DNA of 64,000 bases. Origin: Caprella mutica (taxonomy: Eukaryota; Arthropoda; Malacostraca; Amphipoda; Caprellidae). This document shows positions 21,157-31,287 of this stretch, in pieces. Location: NCBI GenBank assembly GCA_947561585.1, contig CANNZV010001056.1, positions 283,010 through 347,009 of the forward strand, written 5' to 3'. Within the stretch, counting starts at the first letter, position 1. The number at the start of each line of letters is the position of its first letter. The notes under the pieces were generated by a model. It was not told the origin of the DNA. It searched no databases and saw nothing but the letters and a program-made list of their open reading frames with translations. The position numbers and the translations under genes were made by a program.

Positions 21157-22160
21157 CCCAGGGAGAATATTATGGTGGGGTCATAGAAGGTAATGGTGGA
21201 CAGACATTATAGGGGGCTAGATCTTACGGATGTGCAAAACATCCTATTAACATCTATAATCGCCTTAATATTTCCCAACCATGATGTAAAGTAGATTATG
21301 TCAACCAAAATCTCCGAATATTTTCTGATAATGTTCCTTATATGAACTTCTATGAATGAACCATCTTAAATCTACGAAGATTTTCTGATGATATTCCTTA
21401 TATGAACTTTTATGACTGATCCATCTTAAATCTTCCAAGATTTAAGATGGATCAGTCATAGGAGTTCATATAAAGAATATCTTCAGAAAATCTTCGATCG
21501 AAGATTTAAGATGGTTCAGTCATAGAAGCTCATATAAGGAATACCATCAGAAAATCTTCGAAGATTTAAGATGGTTCAGTCATAGAAGTTCATATAAGAA
21601 ATACCATCAGAAAATTTTCGGAGATTTAGGATGGATCAGTCATAGAAGTTCATATAAGGAATACCATCAGAAAATCTTCGAAGATTTAAGATGGTTCAGT
21701 CATAGAAGTTCATATAAGTAATATTATCAGAAAATCTTCGCAGATTTAGGATGGATCAGTCATAGAAGTTCATGTAAGGAATACTATCAGAAAATCTTCG
21801 AAGATTTAAGATGGTTCAGCCATAGAAGCTCATATAAGAAATTTAATAAGAAAATTTTCGCAGATTTAAGATGTTACAGCCATTCAAATTCATAGTAGGA
21901 TTATTATCAGAAAATCTTCGTAGATTTAAGATGGTTCATTCATAGAAGTTCATATAAGGAACATTATCAGAAAATATTCGGTTGATATAATCTACTATAC
22001 ATCATGGTTGGGAAATATTACGGTGGTTATAGATGTTTATAGGATGTTTTGCACAAGGATGGTATTTATCGAATATTATCTATAATTACGTAAGATCTAG
22101 CCCCCTATAATGTCTATCCACCATAATCTTCTATGACCCCACCATAATATTCTCCCTGGG
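21157..22160. mobile_element. TIR element with internal 60-bp tandem repeats
   Basis: CCCAGGGAGAATATTATGG at the left matches the inverse of the right end at 22160, and the arms align for about 70 bp (through GGGGGCTAGATCTTA). Between them, about ten 60-bp units (21420-21985) carry AAAATCTTCGAAGATTTAAG, itself palindromic around TTCGAA. CCCAGGTAGAAAG and CCATAGAAGAT at about 37382 and, inverted, at about 53160 are related ends. No transposase. Confidence 0.8.
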
Positions 22161-22480
22161 TAGTTGCGTGTAAAAAGTATCGTTATACCTCCTAGTCTGG
22201 AAATATACACTAATATTAATGTGCAAATAATAAGGATGAAACAGTAACAAAACAAGTATTCCAAGATTTATTTGTAATTTAATATAAAGTTTTAAGGAAA
22301 GTTAACTATAAATTAATTATTTCACTCAGAAAATATTTACCAAGTTTCAAATTTAAACAAGGTTGTACCAAGTTAAAAACAAATTTATTAACAAGTTATT
22401 ACCTAGTTATATTACCCAGTTATTACCAAGTTATAACTCAGTTATTATTTAAGATTTTATCTAGTTCATAGCTTACTACA

Positions 22481-23783
22481 CTATTCCAATCCTAAAGGGA
22501 TAGCAAATTCGCTGTTCAATCGGTCCATGTCTTCTGGTGTGAGATCTTCCATGGCTGCCTCTTCAACGATTGGGGGGATGTGAGGAATGAACTTATACAT
22601 GACCCGCTTGCCAACCCTAAGCATAGGTTCTGTGAGGGCGTCATTTAACCCTTCGAAGGACATATCCTGATCTTCACTTTCAAAGTGTTCAATCGGGTAA
22701 GCAACCGCCATGGCGACGAAGAGGGTGACAAAGATGAACTGGGCGAGAGAATGACAGACTATCAGTGAAAAGAGTCACTGTGATGATGTACTATCAGAGA
22801 AAATAGTCACTGTGGTGATGTACTATCAAAGAAAAGAGTCACTGTGATGATGTACTATCAGAGAAAAGAGTCATTGTGATGATATACTATCAGAGAAAAG
22901 AGTCACTGTGATGATGTACTATCAGAGAAAAGAGTCATTGTGATGATATACTATCAGAGAAAAGAGTCACTGTGATGATGTACTATCAGTGAAAAGAGTC
23001 ACTGTGATGATGTACTATCAGAGAAAAGAGTCACTGTGATGATGTACTATCAGAGAAAAGAGTCACTGTGATGATGTACTATCAGAGAAAAGAGTAACTG
23101 TGATGATTTACTATCAGAGAAAAAAGTCACTGTGATGATGTACTATCAGAGAAAAGAGTTACTGTGATGATGTACTATCAGAGAAAAGAGTCACTGTGAT
23201 GATGTACTATCAGAGAAAAGAGTCACTGTGATGATGTACTATCAGAGAAAAGAGTCACTGTGATGATGTACCATCAGTGAAAAGAGTTACTGTGATGATG
23301 TACTATCAGTGAAAAGAGTCACGGTGATGATGTACTATCAGAGAAAAGAGTCACTGTGATGATGTACTATCAGAGAAAAGAGTTACTGTGATGATGTACT
23401 ATCAGAGAAAAGAGTCACTGTGATGATGTACTATCAGAGAAAAGAGTCACTGTGATGATGTACTATCAGAGAAAAGAGTCACTGCGATGATTTACTATAT
23501 CAGAGAAAAGAGTCACTGTGATGATGTACTATCAGAGAAAAGAGTCACTGCGATGATTTACTATATCAGAGATAGTACATCACTGCATGATCCCAATTTC
23601 AATAATCAAAACTTTCTATCATTTTCAAGTTTTACAAATTTGTTTTCGTCTATCCAAACCAATTTCAGAAAATTTGCAAACATAACAATTATTAAAGTTT
23701 CTTTTTGAAAATGTGAAATTAGTAAACTGTGGAAAATAAGATACACTGAATAATATTCATTTTTCTTTACTCACAAGTTTCAT
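22481..23783 (-). CDS. Acidic secreted peptide gene A1 (two exons)
   Basis: Exon 1 (23775-23783) encodes MKL and ends at donor GTGAGT. Exon 2 (22481-22738) follows acceptor CCCAG. The spliced product is 88 aa. Residues 1-15 (MKLFIFVTLFVAMAVAYP region) are a clear signal peptide. The mature part is acidic, with ESEDQD, LTPEDMDRLNSE and a GKR triplet (VGKRV) that could be a prohormone cleavage and amidation site. No cysteines and no known domain. A3 (42074-43243) is the paralogue and shares ESEDQD, the N-AL segment and DLTxE. The intron is almost entirely a 32-bp minisatellite. A polyadenylation signal on the minus strand lies at about 22267-22272. The peptide function is unknown; secretion and family membership are well supported. 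Confidence 0.8.
22750..23590 (-). repeat. 32-bp minisatellite filling intron 1 of A1
   Basis: About 26 units. On the gene strand each reads around AGTGACTCTTTTCTCTGATA plus GTACATCATCAC. The same repeat, at the same place in intron 1, is in the chimeric gene (about 7.5 units) and A3 (about 22 units), and nowhere else in the window. It starts within about 15 bp of the exon 2 acceptor. Confidence 0.95.
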
Positions 23784-23814
23784 GTTGGTGCTAACTCCTG
23801 TGTGTTGGTATTAT

Positions 23815-23914
23815 AACTGATAATAATCAGTAAATTGGGAGAGAATTTATAGTGCCTGTCACTAGAGAGGGACAGGGCTAACAAACTTCCAGATAATTGC
23901 CTTAAATGATCACA
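23815..23914 (-). promoter_or_regulatory. A1 core promoter
   Basis: On the minus strand a TATAAAT box (23845-23851) lies about 31 bp upstream of a TCAGTT initiator (23815-23820). TGTGATCATTTAAG at 23901-23914 is a conserved upstream motif, also present in the chimeric gene and A3. Confidence 0.75.
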
Positions 23915-24019
23915 CATATAATTACTCACCCCATATGTACTGTATTCCCGCGTTGAATCTAAGTAGATTCTAGTTGTAAAATTCTCCCAATCTCCCAATC
24001 TTTCAAGAATGGTAGAAAG

Positions 24020-24430
24020 ATGTGAGGAGAAGATGAAAGTCTTGATGATTCTGTCTTTTGAACGTTAGATGTTCTTCATAGTCCTGTGATAAGATGGACA
24101 TTCTTCAAAAATATGTATTTGTTCTAGTCTCCGGGCCAAAAACCACATCATCTCCAAGTATCATTTTACCACTCTCCAGTAATCCTATTGTGTGATGCAA
24201 TGTTCCCCTGCTCTATTAGAATTTGTAGGGTAAGACGAAGTTTTTTTTCGGGTCAACGACAGCAGTCTTTGACTTCCTCTCTTGTCAAGGGGTCGATCAA
24301 AGAGTTCCTTGGTGAGTCTACAAGAAGATAAGTTGGACCATCCTCTTCTGGAGCTTTTATCCATTGCTTTTATGGCCACTTGGTTGTCAGAGTTTATAAC
24401 TCTCTCTTGTCAGTTTTCCTTGGATGATGC
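24020..24430 (-). pseudogene. Possible decayed RNase H / retroelement C-terminal fragment
   Basis: The minus strand encodes SDNQVAIKAMDKSSRRGWSN, the pattern of an RNase H segment (SDNQ-A-KA followed by a C-rich helix) in non-LTR retrotransposons. After several frame breaks, EECPSYHRT resembles the C-P-L-R region at the end of such proteins. Stops and frameshifts are frequent. The assignment rests on two short motifs. Confidence 0.35.
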
Positions 24431-24889
24431 TTGTCTGATGGCAGAGTGATCGCCCATATCCTAGATATTCCACTATATCGTCACTATTTCCACCAGTGAA
24501 ATAGTGAGATCCTCTTTATATAGGTCACAGTCTATTCAGTGAACGGAAATCTTAGTACATGACATAAATTTCGTTTGTATATTTAATCGAGTGCTGTTTA
24601 GGTCATATGGGAAGGTAAAAACAGGTAGTTCCCTGGAGTTTATATTGCACCAGTTCACGTGGCTCTGATACGCAAAAGCAGACTCACCTGCTTCAACCAG
24701 TAGGCTTCTGTTACCACTATCCCTTGGAAATAAAAGGATAGAATTGGTAGGCCAAAGAACATTTCTAGTACAGCTGTGGGAGTTCTTGGGAAAACTGAAG
24801 AAACGGCAATACAAACCAACAATCTGTTGAAATGAAGATTGCTTTGGGTCTCATGTCGAGTGTCCATCCCTGTTGTCCACACCATAACA

Positions 24890-25800
24890 TCCCAGTAAAC
24901 TTTACATTGTTGGGCCAACGTTTACCCAATACAGGACGAAACTCTGGGCCAACGTTGTCATGCCGGTCTCGATATATTGAGCCAACACAGGCCCGACGTT
25001 GACCAACCTCACGGATGTCCACCGGCCCAGAACAGTATAACCAGGTAAAACCGACTTTTTTCTGGTGTTAGCCAGTGCGAATCCGAAGTCTTGTCAACTC
25101 ATTGGCGTAGTTCAGGCAAATTACTTATGAACTTCTCATTAATGCCGGCAATACTTAATATTACCGTCTACGGCCAGTGCTACTTTCATATTGGAGGTGT
25201 ATTAGATTACGCCATACAGAACACGTTGAAGACAACAGTTACATCTCACAATATAGTAGTAACAGTGCTACAATTTCAAAAAACATATCTTCTAAATCAA
25301 AATCAGCTTATCTATTCAAACTCAAATCTATATTATTTTACCTACGCTAATTTAACCAAATAATAATATTTTAATTTAAAATCGAATAGAAAGTTAAATT
25401 GAAAACGTGTATAATAATTTCAAACGGAAAAATATTTTTTTATACTAAGTAGCTCATTTTTATGAATAAAATAAATAAAGTGTTAAATTAATAATTAAAG
25501 GGATAACAGGCCTATTTATTCTAAATTGGCAGAAACGGCTACAATTTCAAAGATATACTTAATTGAAGATATTCAATTGGCTATTGGGTGTGATTGAAGT
25601 TGGAAGAGATCGTTTGCACCAAACCTCTCTGATTGTCTGGCGATAACTGTCAAATAGAACCGGTAGACCAGTATAAAAAAAGGACTGGTTAATATAAAAA
25701 TCACTGGATTGGTAAACCAATACTTTCCTTCATTGGGCCAGTGCTGTTTGGCAACCGTTGGCTCAATGTATTTATGACGGTATTATAGGTAATTCACTGG
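24890..25800. mobile_element. Possible foldback-type element with TTGGGCCAACG motifs
   Basis: The left part has repeated TTGGGCCAACGTT and CCCAATAC motifs (24905-25015). The right part has TTGGGCCAGTG and GGCAACCGTTGGCTCAATG (25735-25770) in the opposite sense. Ends CCAGTAAAC and the inverse of TTCACTGG may be TIRs. The boundaries are uncertain. Confidence 0.4.
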
Positions 25801-25835
25801 TAAAATATGAATATTATGCTTTAGTATCCCATATA

Positions 25836-27143
25836 CAGGGTGATCAGACCAGGTGTAGACAAATATTTATTGAAATATCTCCTTATAAATAACAGAAAAA
25901 TAGAAAACTAACTTAACAGAAAAAATCATTATACATCTAAGAAATAAATTCCATAGTTAGTTTTCAATATATCCTCCCTTAGCCTTCACCAAACGCCTCA
26001 ACCTGTCAGGAACTTGACTACATGCGGCACGGATGGTTTCTTCTGGAATTTCGTCCCAACAAGTCGTCAATTTTTGCTTCATAGCGTTCACATTTGAGTG
26101 ATTAGAAGAGCAGGCTTTACTCTCCAAAATACTCCAGATGGAAAAGTCCATAGGGTTCAGATCAGAAGAGGAAGAAGGCCATAATTCCTTCGACCAGAAC
26201 CCAGCCACATTCTTCTTGCACAATTCTTGAACGCGATTAGCCGTGTGGGACGTGGCTCCTTCCTACTGGAGGGTAACACCTGTTTTACCGAACGTTGTGT
26301 TCACCCAAGGCACCAACTGATCCTCCAACAACTTCAAATAAACGTGCTGATTCACCTTTACACCCTCTTCAATGAAGAAAAGTGGACTCTTCTTTCCAGA
26401 TGAGGTTACCCCGGCCCAGACCATGATAGAAGCTCGGTTTTTGTCTCCTAAACATCAGCCTGTCGTTCAGAAGAATATCGCGCTTATTCACTGCATAAAT
26501 CCGGTCGTTCTGATGATTGTGGACGGCTTGGACCGTGAATAACTTCTCATCAGTCCACAAAACCGGAGGTTGCGTGCCGTCTCTCAGCTTTTCCAGAAGA
26601 AGCTTTGTTCTTTGCAGCCGTTTGGTTTTTGTGGCCTCTGACAGTAGCTGAGCTTTTGTCTTTTCGAATGGGGAAAGGTTCAGATCACTTGTGAGCACTT
26701 TCTGCATCGTTCCATAGCTCACACCAGACGCTGATGCCAATTTCCTGACGCTTCTTTCAGGATTCCTCCTGATTTTCTCCCGGGTGTTTTTGATGAGCTT
26801 AGAGGTCCTAACCTTGCGATCTGGAGTGCTCCTAACCTTTGGGAGGATCGAACCTGTCTCTCTGAAACGCTTCAGAGCCTTGTAAACACCAGATCTACTC
26901 GCACGATCCTTCAAAAGCTTGCATATTTGACTCGGGGACTGTCCTGATTCAAACAGTTCCTGAATTGTCGACGCTACAGAGCTCATAACTAAATTAATAT
27001 TTAGAAATACCACTGAAAGTAGAATTTTACAGTTAGTGCATATAATGAGCTATCCAATAGTGTAAATAGATGGATAATTTTCACGTTTTAAAGGTTTTAA
27101 AATTAAACATTAAAATGTGTCTACACCTGTTCTGATCACCCTG
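25836..27143 (-). mobile_element. Mariner-group element, maT (DD37D) type, decayed
   Basis: A 1308-bp element with TIRs CAGGGTGATCAGACCAGGTG and CAGGGTGATCAGAACAGGTG, flanked by TA at 25834-25835 and 27144-27145. It encodes a broken transposase on the minus strand. Confidence 0.9.
25957..26986 (-). pseudogene. maT-type transposase, frameshifted
   Basis: Start ATG at 26984-26986. The N-terminal region has two helix-turn-helix segments (QELFESGQSPSQICKLL; RKLASASGVSYGTMQKVL). The first catalytic Asp is in LWTDEKLF. A one-base frameshift occurs near 26440. The second catalytic position reads Glu (EGATSHT) just after an in-frame TAG, and the third lies in SDLNPMDFSIW. Counting gives 37 residues between the second and third positions, hence DD37D. 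The stop, the frameshift and the Asp-to-Glu change mean it cannot be active. Confidence 0.85.
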
Positions 27144-27585
27144 TAGATCACAGAATAACATGAAAACAGCATTAAAAATTCATCCATAGTGATTAAATTG
27201 ACATTTTACTTTATTATTTCATGTTTTTGAGTCTCATGTTTAGAGTCCTTAGAGTCCCTAACAAATCTGTTAAGGGCTTTTTCAATTTTTTTACTCGTTT
27301 TCTCTTTATCGCAGTTCAAATTCGAAAATTTCGTTTTTTTGAACATTTTAGTTAGTCATCAAAAAATGCTAATAAAAAAAACAGTAAGGAAAACTAAAAA
27401 ATCTTTCCATACATTTTTTCGAAACGTTCCAAGGATTCCAAAACTGTCTTCGTTTTTATTCTAGCATATACACTCATACACTTCTCGTCTTTTGAAATTT
27501 GTAAAAAAGAAAAAAAAATCAAAACTTCATATTTTTCGAAAACTGAAGCCAAAAGCAAGAAGGTTACACGAATCAAATGTTTATA

Positions 27586-29170
27586 CACTGCGACCAGAAT
27601 TATTAGTCCTAAGTGTTTATTGACTATATCTCAAAAACGGGCAGCGGTAAATTTACGAAATTTTCACCATAAGTGTAGAAGAATATGAGACACATTCGTG
27701 TCATTATACGAAGGTTAACTCTTTTTAATTTTTAATTTATTTAATATTTCCATTTTTCAGGTGACCAGAATTATTAGTCCCGATTTTTTCGTTTCTTTAT
27801 AAATTTGTTACAAGGATAAATAAACGAATTTTTTAAATAACAAAACTTTTAACATCAAATACCAAATACAAATACATTTTGTAAACACAAGAAAGTAGTC
27901 AATAGTGAATTTAATATGGCAGAAATCATGATTATTTCCCAATGTGAGATCCTTGGGATTTTATGACTTGAAACATTCGTTCAGTGACAGAATCTGTTAG
28001 TTTTTTGATAGTAGAAGGATCCACAGCCTTCACAGCATTCTGTATGGCAGCCCAGAGATCATTTTTTGATGAATACTGCTTCCCATTGCTGTAAACACTT
28101 CTTTTGATGATGGCCCATAAATTTTCAATGGGATTTAAATCGGGTGAGCAGGCAGGCCAGTCCATCAGGGTGTTATTCTTGAAGCCCAGTGAGTGCAAGA
28201 ACTCTTTGGTTTTCTTTGCTGCATGCGACGGAGCATTATCTTGCATAAATATGATTTTACGGCGTTGTTCCAAAGGCAGGTCATCTAACCAGTCTGAATG
28301 AGCAGAATCAATGAACTCACAGTAGCGCTTAGAATCGAGTTTAACCCCTTCTTGCACCTTCACAGGACCAATGAGTACATCCCCTATAATTCCCGCCCAA
28401 AACATCACCCCTCCACCACCTTGCTGACGTCGCAAACGCATTTGGGAAGGGTCATCCCCAAAAACCCATCCTTTGGACCATCCATCAGGGCCATCCAAAG
28501 TTGCTCTACATTCGTCAGTGAATAATATAAGCTTTGGAGAGGTTCTCATATATCTCTTGGCCCAATCTAGACGCCTCTCTTTGTGTTTTGGGGTGAGAGG
28601 AGGAGTTATAGTGGCTTTCTTTTGTTTAGCAAATTTTCCAAGAACTGAATTGCGGGTCGATTTAGACACATCTGCAACCCCGGAAGCGGAAAAAATGTCC
28701 TTGCTTGTTGAACCAGGGTTCTTCTTCAATGTAGCCTTCAGGCGGCGCACATCCCTTTCTGATAGTTTGCTCAATTTGCCTTTATCCTTGCGTTCTTTAC
28801 GAATTTTCGGATTTTCCAAAAAACGCTTGATGGTTTTTACATGGCGTCCAATTTGTGCAGCTATTTCAGCTTGAGGCTTCTTCTTAGCTGTTAACTTGAT
28901 GATAAGGTTTTTTTCTTGCTCTGAAAGGTCCTTTCCACGCCCCATTTTCAACTAATTAAATAAAAATTATGTACTGGACTAATAATTATGGTCACCTGAA
29001 AAAAGGAAATATTAAATAAATTCAAAACAAAGAAGAGTACAACTTTGAAAATTAGTTAGAACGTGTCTCATACTCTTTTACACCTATGGTTGAAATTTCG
29101 GAAATCTTCCACAAATGGTTTTAGAGTTATGGGCAAAAAACTCTTTGGACTAATAATTCTGGTCGCAGTG
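27586..29170 (-). mobile_element. Tc1/mariner-group DD37E element, apparently intact
   Basis: A 1585-bp element flanked by TA (27584-27585 and 29171-29172). The outer TIR is CACTGCGACCAGAATTATTA. A second copy of the core (GACCAGAATTATTAGTCC) lies about 175 bp inside at each end (27763 and 28975 regions). This gives a double-binding-site IR/DR layout like that of Sleeping-Beauty-type elements. The arms are about 200 bp long. Confidence 0.92.
27932..28945 (-). CDS. DD37E transposase, full-length frame
   Basis: 337 aa from the ATG at 28943-28945, start chosen because MGRGKDLS is the usual opening and no upstream ATG is in frame. The N-terminal half is a paired-like DNA-binding region: helix-turn-helix around residues 24-45 (AEIAAQIGRHVKTIKRFL), a second around 66-103 (KDIFSASGVADVSKSTRNSV). 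The catalytic domain follows: Asp144 in FTDEC, Asp236 in MQDNAPSH and Glu274 in SPDLNPIENLW, with 37 residues between the last two. A GGGGVMFWAG block lies near residue 176. No stops or frameshifts. It would cut and paste the surrounding element through TA sites. Known DD37E groups include mosquito ITmD37E and fish TRT; which one is closest cannot be settled by eye. Confidence 0.93.
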   Translation of the reverse strand: MGRGKDLSEQEKNLIIKLTAKKKPQAEIAAQIGRHVKTIKRFLENPKIRKERKDKGKLSKLSERDVRRLKATLKKNPGSTSKDIFSASGVADVSKSTRNSVLGKFAKQKKATITPPLTPKHKERRLDWAKRYMRTSPKLILFTDECRATLDGPDGWSKGWVFGDDPSQMRLRRQQGGGGVMFWAGIIGDVLIGPVKVQEGVKLDSKRYCEFIDSAHSDWLDDLPLEQRRKIIFMQDNAPSHAAKKTKEFLHSLGFKNNTLMDWPACSPDLNPIENLWAIIKRSVYSNGKQYSSKNDLWAAIQNAVKAVDPSTIKKLTDSVTERMFQVIKSQGSHIGK

Positions 29171-29403
29171 TACATACACCATAAGATAGTTACATATACC
29201 ATACAAATTTCAAAATGATCGGTCCAAAAATAAAAAATTAAGTCTTTTCAAAAGTGGGTTGGTTTTTGTTCCTGGTTTATTAATGAAGCTACGGTTCTGA
29301 AACTTAGTACCTTAATATAAAATTGAATTCTCTATGGTTTTTTTTTGCATTTTTTTGATTAGACCCATAAAAAACGAGTTATCCGAATCTCGAACCGTTT
29401 ACA

Positions 29404-29690
29404 GAGAAGCCTAAGGCATCCACAATTTTGAAGCTATGGCATTGGGGTTTTTGCATTCGATTCTACACGGAATTCTCTACAACTGCCTATCGCGTTTTTT
29501 CTATTTTCAAATTGGTTTTCGAAATATTAATTTTATTGTGAAAAAAACAATTAAAATTCACTATTTCGAAAAGTCATTCGAAAAAAAAAACAGGTTTAAA
29601 AGTTATAGAAAATTTCTTGGAGAATCAAATGCAAATAACTCCAATGCCGTAGCTTGAAAGTTGTAAAGGCCTTAGGCTTTTCAATACCGA
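29404..29690. mobile_element. Hairpin MITE
   Basis: AAGCCTAAGGC at 29405 is answered by GCCTTAGGCTT at about 29670-29680. The arms align for about 65 bp (AAGCTATGGCATTGG / inverse of CCAATGCCGTAGCTT). The centre is AT-rich with no coding. Confidence 0.65.
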
Positions 29691-30570
29691 AATGTGTAAT
29701 TTTTCAGAAGTGCCTGAAAATAGTATTCAAAGTTGCTGTGTTTGAATATTATTTTGACACGTAGCATCTATCCCGTACAAGATATGGAGGACAACTGGAG
29801 CGGAGTGTAGCCAATTGCTTTTGTGTGTGTTCTGACTAACACGAACTATACCAGATATTGCGAGATAATTAATTATTATGAATTATCAGTGGCTGATAGA
29901 TGTGTAAAGCGCATAGCGTCGCCCCAACCCTCACCTCGTACCCCTCTCTTTTTTCTCTCTCCATCCAATGGGTAATAAAGACTCTAGATTACTGATATAT
30001 CACACAAACAACTAAAAGGGTATATTTAAGCTATTTATTAAACAAAAAAAAAAATGATAAAATTATTAGATTTTTCTGGGAGCGGTCCCCTTAAATAATA
30101 CAAATATCGACAACTTTTTCATAACCATGGACCATTAATTGCATGCCAGTGTTATAGCTATCTATGATGATTATGATTATAGCTATCTAATACCTAAAGT
30201 ATACAATATTTAAAAACTAAAGTAGAAGATAATGATTATACCTATCTAATAAAATAAACAATATTTTAAAATTCAGCATAGAAGTTGATTCAATACGCAA
30301 TTTAAATAAAGTCTAATAAATGTCAAAACAAGAGGAAGATAATTATATTTAAATAATTTGTTAAATAGAACAAACACTCTAGTAATAAATCACAAACATA
30401 AAAGAAATAAGAGAGTTTATATAAGCACGCTGAATTACAAATGTTCTTATTCAACTTGGTTGTGATTTGATAAACTGTCAATGAGACAAAACTCTTTTTT
30501 TTTATTTGTCTCACTTAATAGTAATGAAAAATCTTCACCCACTATTCCTGTATTGGAAATAAGTTACATG
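29691..30570. other. Noncoding, no gene seen
   Basis: AT-rich sequence with simple runs (for example AACAAAAAAAAAAATG near 30040). I see no element boundary or coding motif. Confidence 0.5.
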
Positions 30571-30574
30571 CATT

Positions 30575-30925
30575 TTGGCCGTCAGGCATTTTGTCCGTAG
30601 GTCTTTTATCCGTTAGGCATTTTATCCGTTAGTCATTTTGTCCGTTAGACATTTCGTCCATTAGCCATTCAATCCGTTAGTCATTTTGTCCGTTAGTCCT
30701 TTTGTCCGTTATGCCTTTTGTCCGTTAGATATTTTGTCTATTATGCCTTTTTGTCCGTTAGGCATTTTGTCCGTTAGACATTTCGTCCATTAGGCATTTT
30801 ATCCGTTAGTCATTTTGTCCGTTAGTCCGTTATGCATTCTGTCTGTTAATCATTTTGTCCGTTAGTCATTTTGTCCGTTAGGCATTTTGTCCGTAGGCAT
30901 TTGTCTGTAGGCATTCTGTCCGCTC
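30575..30925 (-). repeat. 16-bp TTTTGTCCGTTAGGCA minisatellite
   Basis: About 22 units of TTTTGTCCGTTAGGCA with frequent GTCAT, ATCC and deletion variants. It lies directly upstream of the duplicated promoter block of the chimeric gene. At the paralogous point upstream of A3 (41498-41590) the same repeat is present in the opposite orientation with only about five units. Confidence 0.85.
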
Positions 30926-31158
30926 AAGAGTATTTTCAGGTGCTACTCCATTACATTCGCAGTCGCTTTTTAGCTATGTCCATTAGTTAATGTTACAAAA
31001 ATGAAGTAATAGAAAAGTTGCAATGGGACTTGAACAGGTCAAGTAAACCCGAAAGTCAAATATATTATGCATTCTTTATTTTCTATCAGTTAGTTTGAGT
31101 TTCGGTAACTGCAGTACAAAATTGCTGTGTGTGTAAATTATTAATGAGTGATTACAGG

Positions 31159-31256
31159 TGTGATCATTTAAAATAATTACCAAAGAGTTTGTTGGCCTGT
31201 TCCTCTCTAGCGACAGGCACTATAAATTCTCTCCCCGTTACTGATTATTATCAGTT
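31159..31256 (+). promoter_or_regulatory. Core promoter of the chimeric gene (acidic-peptide type)
   Basis: TGTGATCATTTAA at 31159-31171, TATAAAT at 31221-31227, initiator TCAGTT at 31251-31256. It is nearly identical to the promoters of A1 and A3 and unlike those of C2 and C3 (TATATAA and TCAGTC). Confidence 0.8.
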
Positions 31257-31287
31257 ATAATACCAACACACAGGAGTTAGCACCAAC

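Noticed and set aside
22750..23590. Regular 32-bp repeats resembling a CRISPR array
   Set aside because: The units are contiguous with no spacers, lie inside a spliced intron of a eukaryotic gene, and no cas-like gene is present. The same applies to the other 21-32 bp arrays.
24500..24535. TATATAGG followed by a TCAGTG initiator-like sequence
   Set aside because: The spacing is too short (about 22 bp) and no coding exon follows.
28104..28874. Plus-strand frames of 65-133 codons
   Set aside because: They are antisense shadows of the intact DD37E transposase on the minus strand.
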